This document shows, piece after piece, positions 1 through 5,472 of a DNA stretch of 30,185 bases. The position numbers and the translations under genes were made by a program. Source of the DNA: a virus; IMG/VR virus record IMGVR_UViG_3300031963_000665, positions 1 through 30,185 of that record. The stretch is one strand, 5' to 3'. Each line of letters begins with the position of its first letter. Position 1 is the first letter of the stretch. The notes beneath the pieces were generated by a model, which was not told the origin of the DNA, ran no database searches, and was given only the letters and a program-made list of their open reading frames with translations.

Positions 1-78
1 CAGCGTTTAGAAGTGTTGCGATTGAGTACACAGATGGCGGGTGATTCGGACGTAGACGATTTCGACGATGACGCCTGA
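1..78 (+). CDS. C-terminal fragment of a small phage protein, cut by the window edge
   Basis: The first 25 codons read in frame to a TGA at 76-78 and end in an acidic tail (DSDVDDFDDDA). The sequence is identical to the 3' end of the gene at 1629-1961, so this is the end of a second copy of that gene, or of a gene carrying the same 3' end. The 5' part lies outside the window. It could also be an assembly artefact in which the contig begins inside a repeat. Confidence 0.6.
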   Translation, partial: QRLEVLRLSTQMAGDSDVDDFDDDA

Positions 79-89
79 GTCCGACGAAC
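1..89 (+). repeat. 89-bp exact direct repeat, copy 1
   Basis: Positions 1-89 match 1884-1972 base for base; the copies diverge at 90 versus 1973. The left limit is unknown because the window starts inside the repeat. It covers the last 25 codons and 11 bases beyond the stop of the small gene. The second copy ends 88 bp before the integrase start, so an attachment-like or duplication origin is possible. Confidence 0.95.
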
Positions 90-230
90 GATTGTATTAT
101 CCGAGCCGCCCCCAAGCGACTCGGACCAAACCAAGCGACGTTGCGGGCGGCTTCGGATCAATACTTTGTTCCCCGTTCTGACGCTCCGAAAGATTTTCCA
201 AATTATTTCCCGAAAGTGTGTGTAGAGTTC

Positions 231-259
231 TTGCCATAGTCGATAAGTGTGTGTATAGT
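231..259 (+). promoter_or_regulatory. sigma70-like promoter of the early small-gene operon
   Basis: TTGCCA (231-236) and TATAGT (254-259) are separated by exactly 17 bases, a textbook housekeeping promoter. It lies about 45 bp upstream of the first gene at 303, which also has a GGAG ribosome-binding site. A similar AAGTGTGTGTA string occurs twice (about 214-224 and 245-255), the second copy running into the -10 box, and could be an operator. This promoter is unlike the GGGACAC elements found before the late genes. Confidence 0.65.
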
Positions 260-302
260 AATTACATCACGGCAACGATAACCACAAAACGGAGACAAGA
301 AA

Positions 303-590
303 ATGCAAATGCGACACACAGGAACAAAAGCAGGTAAGTTCGACATCGTTACAAGTATCGCCTACAAAGGTCAGTATGTAGTCGAAGGTTTTTATCCAGA
401 ACTACACGCGGAACGCGGCGGAATGTATCAGATGGTTTGCCTGAAAGACGGATCAACAGCACTGAAGTTTGCAAGCGAGTTCGCAATCGTGACACGCCAC
501 CCAAACAATAGCGAACTAGATCGAGAGTACAGCGATCTAGCGAAAGCCAAAAACCATGCGTTTAATCAGATGAGATTGGAATTAGTGTGA
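303..590 (+). CDS. hypothetical early phage protein (95 aa)
   Basis: This 95-residue protein is the first gene behind the 231-259 promoter. ATG 303 is preceded by GGAGA with good spacing, which fixes the start. It is rich in aromatic and charged residues (AYKGQYVVEGFYPE near residues 20-33), with no membrane segment or recognised motif. The stop overlaps the GTG of the next gene, so the two are probably translationally coupled. It is likely one of the small variable proteins of the early region; no function can be assigned. Confidence 0.6.
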   Translation: MQMRHTGTKAGKFDIVTSIAYKGQYVVEGFYPELHAERGGMYQMVCLKDGSTALKFASEFAIVTRHPNNSELDREYSDLAKAKNHAFNQMRLELV

Positions 591-829
591 TTGGTAAAGC
601 AGAAAAGATTGTCGCATCGCTCGAAGAACACCGAAAGCGATGCGACAAAAACGGGTTTAGTAAATGGTACGTGACGATTGACGGAAAGCGTCGTCGTGTG
701 GATTTGCAAGAGTACAAAGGCAGGCTGTACTTGGTTGGTTGTCTGTTCTCTGGTCTGTCGAAGGTGCTAGAGTTCGAAGAATCGCTAGACAGCATTACGA
801 AGAAGTTCGGAAGGGTCGTAGCAAAATGA
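587..829 (+). CDS. hypothetical early phage protein (80 aa)
   Basis: The gene starts at GTG 587, overlapping the preceding TGA (GTGA), and ends with an ATGA overlap into the next gene, a clear operon arrangement. The 80-residue product is basic, with RRR near residue 35 and lysine/arginine-rich ends, and has a hydrophobic GRLYLVGCLFSGLSKVLEF stretch near residues 45-63. No family is recognised. Small basic early proteins can bind nucleic acid, but nothing here demonstrates that. Confidence 0.55.
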   Translation: MIGKAEKIVASLEEHRKRCDKNGFSKWYVTIDGKRRRVDLQEYKGRLYLVGCLFSGLSKVLEFEESLDSITKKFGRVVAK

Positions 830-1173
830 ACGCAGGCAACCAAATGGAGGACGCATTAAAACTTTGCGTCGTGGTGATCGAGAAAGGAATGCAAGTCAGA
901 TTAGGCGATCAATGGCCAGCACTGAGAACATTGATTCCAGAAGCATTAGACGCAGCAAAAACAGCACTCAACAGGAATGACATGACCAACGAACGCAAAA
1001 ACATTACCCAGCCAAGCGATTGGTGGGCAGCATTTGAAGAACAAGCGAAAGCCGAAGGCTTGACGCTAGCGGCTTGGCTAGGCGAAGCCGCCAAGAAGCA
1101 ATTGCCTCCGAAGGTGGCGAAGAAGCTGACGGAGCGACCGCCAGCGAACCGGCCACCGAAGGCGAAAGACTAG
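826..1173 (+). CDS. hypothetical early phage protein (115 aa), possibly with an internal start
   Basis: ATG 826 overlaps the upstream TGA (ATGA) and is the coupled start; a longer reading from 739 would run through the previous gene and is unlikely. The protein is mostly helical, with a C-terminal half (WWAAFEEQAKAEGLTLAAWL, about residues 67-86) and a basic Pro/Lys tail. An in-frame ATG at 982 has AGGA five bases upstream, so a shorter 63-residue product from residue 53 is possible. The AEGLTLAAWLGEAAKKQ segment recalls small ribbon-helix-helix helices, but this is weak. Confidence 0.55.
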   Translation: MNAGNQMEDALKLCVVVIEKGMQVRLGDQWPALRTLIPEALDAAKTALNRNDMTNERKNITQPSDWWAAFEEQAKAEGLTLAAWLGEAAKKQLPPKVAKKLTERPPANRPPKAKD

Positions 1174-1215
1174 ATACGGGGAACGTTACGAATCAGCGAG
1201 TCCGAGAGGAAGACA

Positions 1216-1452
1216 ATGACCAAACCAAAAGACGCCGCCGAGGACTTCGATGCATTCGATTGTTCGTCGGCTCTTTCGATGTGTAGCCGCACCGGAATAA
1301 CGAAGCCATGCGAAGAATGCGGGAATCTAACGCCAGTAAGGATGGAACAGGGGAACCGCTGTTGGATTCGTTGCTTCATGTGCCAACATGACGGACCAAA
1401 GGCAAGAACGATGTTAGCCGCAATTGAATTATGGGAGCATGAGAATGAATAG
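1216..1452 (+). CDS. Lar-like small zinc-ribbon protein
   Basis: The product is 78 residues with two cysteine pairs, CEEC (32-35) and CFMC (53-56), followed by GPKARTMLAAIELWEHE. The pattern CxxCG-n-W(I)RCxxCxxxGP...AIxxW is characteristic of the phage Lar (restriction-alleviation) zinc-ribbon family, where the second pair precedes a GP turn and a helix ending in W. AGGAAG sits just before ATG 1216. Lar proteins of lambdoid phages modulate type I restriction, but many family members are only small zinc proteins. The fold call is fairly safe; the anti-restriction role is inference. Confidence 0.6.
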   Translation: MTKPKDAAEDFDAFDCSSALSMCSRTGITKPCEECGNLTPVRMEQGNRCWIRCFMCQHDGPKARTMLAAIELWEHENE

Positions 1453-1645
1453 TGACGAGCAGAAAATCGTGATCGACGTTTTGAAAGAAGTCAGGTCGAA
1501 GATTCGCGGTTTGAGCAATCGCGGTTTGCGTAATTTTACGAATTACGGAGAGGACGAAATGCGGTCGCGATGCTCTGAAGTGGTGAGCGACATGATTAAG
1601 TCTTTGGAAAAAAGCAATGAGGAAACACATGCGAAGCGGAATTGA
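1445..1645 (+). CDS. hypothetical early phage protein (66 aa)
   Basis: GGGAG at 1433-1437 lies seven bases before ATG 1445, which is better placed than the in-frame ATGs at 1424 and 1439. The reading frame overlaps the end of the preceding gene and the start of the following one. The product is a short, charged, probably all-helical protein (IVIDVLKEVRSKIRGLSNRG near the N terminus) with no recognised domain. Confidence 0.5.
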   Translation: MNSDEQKIVIDVLKEVRSKIRGLSNRGLRNFTNYGEDEMRSRCSEVVSDMIKSLEKSNEETHAKRN

Positions 1646-1961
1646 TTTGATTGAGGCAGAACGACGGAGGCAGGTGAAATCCGAAGGATGGTCGGCAGAG
1701 CACGACGACACCCACCGCGAAGGTGAATTGGCGATTGAAGCCGCTCTGTGGGCGACAGAGCAAACAGCAAGGAAGTCTTTCCGTGATGGGATGTGCGGCC
1801 CGGAAAGCCACCGCCAGTCCAAGTCGCGTATCAGGCAGTTAGTCATCGCAGGAGCGTTGATCGCTGCCGAGATTGACCGCTTGCAGCGTTTAGAAGTGTT
1901 GCGATTGAGTACACAGATGGCGGGTGATTCGGACGTAGACGATTTCGACGATGACGCCTGA
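1629..1961 (+). CDS. conserved phage protein with ERRRQ...GW..EHDD motif (110 aa)
   Basis: The product contains GIDLIEAERRRQVKSEGW, AEHDDTHREGELA and VIAGALIAAEIDRLQR. This combination recurs in small proteins of unknown function in many tailed phages, here about residues 4-40 and 72-91. AGGA at 1620-1623 is five bases before ATG 1629; ATG 1617 is possible but lacks a site. The tail is strongly acidic (DSDVDDFDDDA). The last 75 coding bases are part of the 89-bp direct repeat seen at the window start. Function is unknown. Confidence 0.65.
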   Translation: MRSGIDLIEAERRRQVKSEGWSAEHDDTHREGELAIEAALWATEQTARKSFRDGMCGPESHRQSKSRIRQLVIAGALIAAEIDRLQRLEVLRLSTQMAGDSDVDDFDDDA

Positions 1962-1972
1962 GTCCGACGAAC
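1884..1972 (+). repeat. 89-bp exact direct repeat, copy 2
   Basis: This copy is identical to positions 1-89. It spans the 3' end of the gene at 1629-1961 and 11 bases beyond its stop, and it ends 88 bp before the integrase ATG. Repeats that rebuild a gene's 3' end next to a tyrosine recombinase are typical of attachment sites. However, 89 bp of perfect identity also fits a recent duplication or a misassembly. Confidence 0.95.
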
Positions 1973-2060
1973 AATTTATTGAACGATCTACGCGCGGGAT
2001 TATGACGATGCCGCGCAGGTTATCACGCCACGGACGGTCTCAACAACAATCGAGACTGCG

Positions 2061-3140
2061 ATGAAACTAAAAGAACAGATGGAACGGCGAATCAAAGCCG
2101 AAGGGAAATCACCCAAGACGTTCGAGACCTATTGGCACTACTGCGAAAACTTCCTAGTTTGGCTCCGTGACGAGAACCACGGTCAGTGGGTACATCCAAA
2201 AGATGTCGGCCGCGATGAACTCCAAGAGTGGCTGTCGGCGATGGCGAACGATCGCAATTGCTCCAAGAACTCACAGAACACTGCACTTCAATCAGTTCTG
2301 TACCTCTACCGAATGCTCGGCGTCACCATTGAAAACGTGTCAGCAATTCGAGCCAAACGAGCTACACACACTCGCGAGGTTATGAGCGTGGAGGATGTAC
2401 GAAATCTATTCGACCATCTGTCGGGTGTCTCACTTCTCGCGGCTCAATTGATGTACGGCGCGGGGCTCCGAATCGGCGACGTCGTGTCCATTCGTCTGAA
2501 AGATCTAAACTTCGAGCGTGCACAGCTATCGATCAAAGCAGGCAAGGGCGATAAATGGCGGTTTACTGCGTTTCCCGCAGTGCTTCACGACGCAGTTCGA
2601 CGCCAAATCGAATACGTCAAAGTCGTCTGGAGACACGATACCCAAGACAACCCGAACGGCGTTTCACTCCCAGATTCCTACAGAAAGAAAGCGCCACGAG
2701 CGGCGAACGAGCTTCGATGGTATTGGTTGTTTCCTGGAGAGAACCTCAGCAAAGGCCACGAGGGGCTATTATGTCGGCACCATCGACACGAGGACCACAT
2801 CTCGCGGCAAATTAAAGAGGCTGCGGACAGAGCTGGGATTTTGACGCGTGTCACGTCTCATGTGCTCAGGCACTCATACGCAACACACGCACACGAACAG
2901 GGTGTTCCTGTTCGCACTCTCATGCAGCTATTGGGACACGAATCGATTGAGACGACTGAGATCTATCTGCACGCGGATAAAAACGGGGCCACGGCTGCAC
3001 ACTCTCCGTTGACGCAATTGCTGGCAGCTCCACAGATGCGAGCAGAGGATCAGAAACCGGAGCGGGAAGGAGTGACACAGATGGATCGCGGAGCGATCCA
3101 CTACAATGGGTTGCGTGTGTATCGCGGCGAGGTCGGCTAA
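2061..3140 (+). CDS. tyrosine recombinase of integron-integrase (IntI) type
   Basis: The product is 359 residues. An N-terminal SAM-like domain (about 1-100) is followed by the catalytic domain: R137 (AGLRIGD), K162 (GKGDKWR), HxxR at 267-270 (HVLRHSYATH), H293 (LLGHESIETT) and the nucleophile Y302 (IYLHA). The LPDSYRKKAPRAANELRWYW segment (203-222), the FPGENLS and RHH (239-241) signatures and the SPL after the tyrosine are typical of integron integrases, whose extra helix lies between catalytic boxes. No attC sites or cassette array are present, so here it probably mediates phage integration. The last 20 residues are encoded partly by a REP repeat (MDRGAIHYN, 341-349). The stop TAA overlaps the stop of the convergent frameshift product. 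Confidence 0.88.
   Translation: MKLKEQMERRIKAEGKSPKTFETYWHYCENFLVWLRDENHGQWVHPKDVGRDELQEWLSAMANDRNCSKNSQNTALQSVLYLYRMLGVTIENVSAIRAKRATHTREVMSVEDVRNLFDHLSGVSLLAAQLMYGAGLRIGDVVSIRLKDLNFERAQLSIKAGKGDKWRFTAFPAVLHDAVRRQIEYVKVVWRHDTQDNPNGVSLPDSYRKKAPRAANELRWYWLFPGENLSKGHEGLLCRHHRHEDHISRQIKEAADRAGILTRVTSHVLRHSYATHAHEQGVPVRTLMQLLGHESIETTEIYLHADKNGATAAHSPLTQLLAAPQMRAEDQKPEREGVTQMDRGAIHYNGLRVYRGEVG
3083..3104 (-). repeat. REP hairpin inside the integrase 3' end
   Basis: A GGATCGC-GGA-GCGATCC hairpin is followed by ACTAC, so the GTAG head is on the minus strand. It is translated in frame as part of the integrase C terminus, downstream of the catalytic tyrosine. It belongs to the same family as the copies at 4291, 8225, 8267, 8306, 13059, 13094, 15613, 15659, 16210, 18023 and 18109. 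Confidence 0.9.
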
Positions 3141-3266
3141 CGGAGGCCGGATAGATAGGCTTCGATGTCGGCGAAGCTAGGACGGTATGGGCTGCGGGTT
3201 CCGTTATCGATGCAACGTGTCCACGCTAGGTACTGGAACCATCGGAGGCCAATGCCCTTTTTTTTT
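3137..3266 (-). other. putative -1 ribosomal frameshift: A9 slippery run and 40-codon extension
   Basis: Nine T residues at 3258-3266 read as A9 on the minus strand, spanning CAA AAA AAA AGG. Slipping back one base opens AAG GGC ATT..., which encodes a protein-like extension containing GIGLRWFQYLAWTRCIDNG and ending YRPSFADIEAYLSGLR. The stop TAG at 3139-3137 overlaps the convergent integrase stop at 3138-3140. Frame 0 would leave an unexplained 85-bp gap. Either programmed slippage or a one-base homopolymer sequencing error explains the split frame; both imply that the extension is real coding sequence. Confidence 0.65.
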
Positions 3267-3927
3267 GACGCCACAACTCGAGCGTTGGATAATCGAGAAT
3301 CGCGTGAATGATCTTCGTTCGCACGTCCAGCGTGTAGGCTTCCTCAAAGAAGGATAGTTCGATCGAACTTACTCGGTAGTTCGTCGACAATCCCATGATC
3401 GCGAGCTCGTCGACCGATTCATAGAAGAACGACGTCTTACCCTCCAGTTGCGACCGCGTTTGAGCGTCAACGAATCCGATGGCCAGTTCCAGGAATTTGC
3501 GATAGCGTTTGATCACCGGCCCAGCGATCCAACGTCCAGTCGTTCGATCCAATTCCAACGCACGCGGCAACGGAGTCGAAAACGATTCCCTTTCAATGTC
3601 GAATCCATGCGCGACAGCCACAAGCCATTTCGAACCGTCACCCAGTGTTACCCAATGGCCAGGGATCTGCGTCTGTCGTTTCAATGCGTCGGCGGTTGGT
3701 TTCCAATGCTTAGGCACTCCGATCGCGTACGGCGTGTTTGGAATCGATGTCCAATCTTGGTTAGCCACGTCCAGACGAACCGATTCGCCGGCACCGAATA
3801 GAGTTCCGGCTGGCATCCCTAGTGGACCGATAGCAGTGGAAACACGCGTCCACGTCGGCCCGTCGAAAGCGTATTCTAGTTCTGCAGGTACTCGCGTGAC
3901 GTTACCGGGAGCGAAGTACAAAAACAT
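3226..3927 (-). CDS. tail-region protein, probable frameshift gene (233 aa in frame 0)
   Basis: This is the last gene of the minus-strand tail operon, after the probable tail tube and a 76-aa gene. The 233-residue product has an N-terminal segment MFLYFAPGNVTRVPAELEYA and no membrane segment or recognised domain. Near the 3' end the codons run CAA AAA AAA AGG, a perfect slippery site. Frame 0 ends after a low-complexity SDGSST tail, whereas the -1 frame continues for 40 codons. Its place between tail tube and tape measure is where many siphoviruses encode frameshifted tail-assembly chaperones. That makes chaperone an attractive but unproven role; a baseplate or tail-completion protein is the alternative. 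Confidence 0.7.
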   Translation of the reverse strand: MFLYFAPGNVTRVPAELEYAFDGPTWTRVSTAIGPLGMPAGTLFGAGESVRLDVANQDWTSIPNTPYAIGVPKHWKPTADALKRQTQIPGHWVTLGDGSKWLVAVAHGFDIERESFSTPLPRALELDRTTGRWIAGPVIKRYRKFLELAIGFVDAQTRSQLEGKTSFFYESVDELAIMGLSTNYRVSSIELSFFEEAYTLDVRTKIIHAILDYPTLELWRQKKRALASDGSST

Positions 3928-3934
3928 TGTTGAA

Positions 3935-4001
3935 AACCGTTCTGGGTTCGTCGTTCTTGGTTCTTGGTTTTTTGAGCCGATGGGCGCTAGCCCCGGTTTT
4001 C
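3935..4001 (-). repeat. composite repeat: GTTCTTN heptamers plus GGGGCTAGCGCCC element
   Basis: On the minus strand an AACCGGGGCTAGCGCCCATC element (3974-4000) is followed by tandem AACCAAG/AACGACG-type heptamers and the terminal AACGGTTTT. It fills the whole gap between the 76-aa gene and the next minus-strand start. The same two modules in the same order occur at 16502-16560, in frame inside the capsid gene. The GGGGCTAGCGCCC part can form a hairpin. Confidence 0.8.
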
Positions 4002-4232
4002 TTAGGCTTTGTTGGATGGCTCTAGCAGTTGCAGAATCTCAGGAATCTTATCCTCTGCCAACAACGCTTCGATTGCTGCGTCGTCGTTGTGGGTGGATAG
4101 CCGTTCGGCGATGAGACCGGCACCGAGGCCGGTGCGAGCGGCTAGACGTTTCGCGAGCGATTGCGGTGGTGTCGCTGGCGTTGGAACTGGGGTTGGTTCC
4201 GAGTCGGTTTGAGTTTCTTTTTTCTTGGCCAT
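4002..4232 (-). CDS. small tail-operon protein (76 aa)
   Basis: The product is 76 residues: a disordered Lys/Pro/Thr-rich N terminus (MAKKKETQTDSEPTPVPTP), then a helical segment of about residues 24-72 (LAKRLAARTGLGAGLIAERL ... IPEILQLLEP). It lies between the probable tail tube and the frameshift gene. No ribosome-binding site is visible before the ATG, and both flanking gaps are filled with repeats. Size and position suit a tail-assembly accessory protein, but no family is recognised. Confidence 0.6.
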   Translation of the reverse strand: MAKKKETQTDSEPTPVPTPATPPQSLAKRLAARTGLGAGLIAERLSTHNDDAAIEALLAEDKIPEILQLLEPSNKA

Positions 4233-4243
4233 TGGCAGGAGGT

Positions 4244-4313
4244 TGGGTTAAGGGAAATCCCTCGCTTACGCTTCGGGTTGAGATGCGGGAGGATCGGCGG
4301 AGCGATCCACGAC
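4244..4313 (-). repeat. GCGTAAGCGAGGGA element and REP hairpin between minus-strand tail genes
   Basis: Two repeat modules fill this 82-bp gap. At 4291-4313 a REP copy (GGATCGGCGGAGCGATCC then ACGAC) carries a GTCG instead of GTAG head. At 4244-4281 the minus strand reads AACCCGAAGCGTAAGCGAGG followed by GATTTCCCTTAACC, a third small repeat family of planctomycete type, with a short GGGA-TT-TCCC hairpin. No promoter-like element is seen, so the operon probably reads through. Confidence 0.7.
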
Positions 4314-4314
4314 A

Positions 4315-5232
4315 TTACGTTAGTGCTGCAGTGGTATCGATCACGAGTGGAACGTTGGTTCCGTCGAATCGTGCTGTGATCTCGATGACTGCCGTTCCGT
4401 CGTCGTTGTTCGACGATTGGAACATTGTCGTTGGGACAGCGGTTCCATCGACAGTGATCAAGATGTGTTCTTCCGTCGCGGATGCTACGAACGATGCGAC
4501 TTTCGGCGTTCGTTTTCGGAACCGGAAGTTGCTGTTCGCGTGTGTTCCAGCTTTTCCGGTGTTCGGAATCTGCGACCCACCGTTGCCAATTAGGTCGGCT
4601 TTTAGAGTCGTGACATTGATCTTGGGAACGATCGAACTGATTTCAATGCGGGAATCAAAGATGTCAGAGGTGCAGTTTTTCGATTCGATCGTGATACCGA
4701 AATCGATGTCCACGTTTTCCAAGCAACCTAGACCGATCGTTGCAAACGTTCCGGAATGCAGCGTATGGCGAGCGTCGTCCAAAGCGGCAGGCAAAGCGAC
4801 CGATTCGGTGATGGCAAGCGGGTTCGTGGCGCCGTCGGACGAAATGCCCATGATCATGATTTCTAGCGAAGCGTCTTCACCGTTTCGACAAGTGAGACGA
4901 CGCGGGACCGCGCGGCCTTGGGCGAATACCATTTTCCGGTGAGAGCTACCGGCAGCGATTTGGCCGGCGTCGGTCCATTGGATTTCGTAGAGTTCCGCCG
5001 CGTTGCTGTTGAGGTCGGCACCGAGTGCACCGAGGGCGGTGAGTGCTGCAGCGACGTTGAATGTTTGGAAGGAAAACGAATCCTTGATCGAGTTGATATT
5101 GAGTTGCAGCGGGTAGGCAGAGCCGGCAACGGGGGTCGACTGGACGTTTGCTTCGTTCGTGGCGGTTTGTTGGGAGATACCACCGATCCAAGTGGAACCG
5201 ATTTTCAGTGCGGCGGCTTTGAAGACTGGCAT
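4315..5232 (-). CDS. probable tail tube (major tail) protein
   Basis: The product is 305 residues, first in the minus-strand operon and directly behind the minus-oriented GGGACAC promoter. It is beta-rich and starts MPVFKAAALKIGSTWIGGIS, with repeated DxTxxxxS-type strands such as ENVDIDFGITIESKN and STIVPK-like turns. The C terminus (VIEITARFDGTNVPLVIDTT) is typical of phage tube or structural beta-sandwich proteins. There are no transmembrane segments or catalytic motifs. Tail tube is inferred from size, strand pattern, high-expression position and adjacency to the tape-measure gene. A capsid-decoration or other beta-sandwich virion protein cannot be excluded. Confidence 0.55.
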   Translation of the reverse strand: MPVFKAAALKIGSTWIGGISQQTATNEANVQSTPVAGSAYPLQLNINSIKDSFSFQTFNVAAALTALGALGADLNSNAAELYEIQWTDAGQIAAGSSHRKMVFAQGRAVPRRLTCRNGEDASLEIMIMGISSDGATNPLAITESVALPAALDDARHTLHSGTFATIGLGCLENVDIDFGITIESKNCTSDIFDSRIEISSIVPKINVTTLKADLIGNGGSQIPNTGKAGTHANSNFRFRKRTPKVASFVASATEEHILITVDGTAVPTTMFQSSNNDDGTAVIEITARFDGTNVPLVIDTTAALT

Positions 5233-5279
5233 AATAGATCCGTTTACGGTTGTCGGTTGGCAGTTTGCGGAAAACCCAC

Positions 5280-5317
5280 GTTATAGCAATGCGTTGGGTT
5301 GTGTCCCGATTTTGCAA
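5280..5317 (-). promoter_or_regulatory. GGGACAC-type promoter, minus strand, for the tail operon
   Basis: Read on the minus strand: TTGCAAAATC, then GGGACAC (5307-5301), 15 bases, then TATAAC (5285-5280). The predicted start near 5273 gives a leader of about 40 nt before the ATG at 5232. Element and spacer are identical in layout to the copies at 5312, 13744, 16237 and 23043. It shares its TTTTGCAAAA centre with the plus-strand copy. Confidence 0.72.
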
Positions 5318-5350
5318 AAAACGGGACACCGATTGTTGAATCGTTAGGAT
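5312..5350 (+). promoter_or_regulatory. GGGACAC-type promoter, plus strand, for tape measure and tail genes
   Basis: TTGCAAAAAAC (5312-5322), GGGACAC (5323-5329), 15 bases and TAGGAT (5345-5350). The predicted start near 5357 gives a leader of about 115 nt before ATG 5473. This leader holds a purine-rich tract (5368-5382) and a 10-bp stem (5384-5393 with 5410-5419, one G-U pair). It faces away from the minus-strand copy. Confidence 0.72.
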
Positions 5351-5472
5351 GTTTCATTCTCCTAGGCAGGAGAGGGGAGAGAAGCCGGCCAAGTTCTTTG
5401 GCAACGAAGCTTGGTCGGCGTTCTTTCCACTAACCGACGACCGATAACTGCCAACCGCCAACGGTTCCCCCC

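Larger units (their letters stand above)
5254..5457. repeat. 12-bp inverted repeat flanking the divergent promoters
   Basis: CGGTTGGCAGTT at 5254-5265 is repeated inverted as AACTGCCAACCG at 5446-5457. Each copy sits in a longer degenerate array of GGTTGNC-like units (5241-5270 and 5432-5464). The arms lie in the 5' leaders of the two divergent transcripts. It may be a fourth small repeat family or a regulatory site acting on both operons. Confidence 0.6.

Noticed and set aside
2061-3225. Integron with gene cassettes behind an IntI-like integrase
   Set aside because: No attC-like sites or array of promoterless cassettes are visible; neighbouring genes are phage structural genes.
4166-4942. 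Long open frame on the plus strand opposite the tail-tube gene
   Set aside because: It is the antisense shadow of the minus-strand operon; the minus frame has the promoter and protein-like composition.
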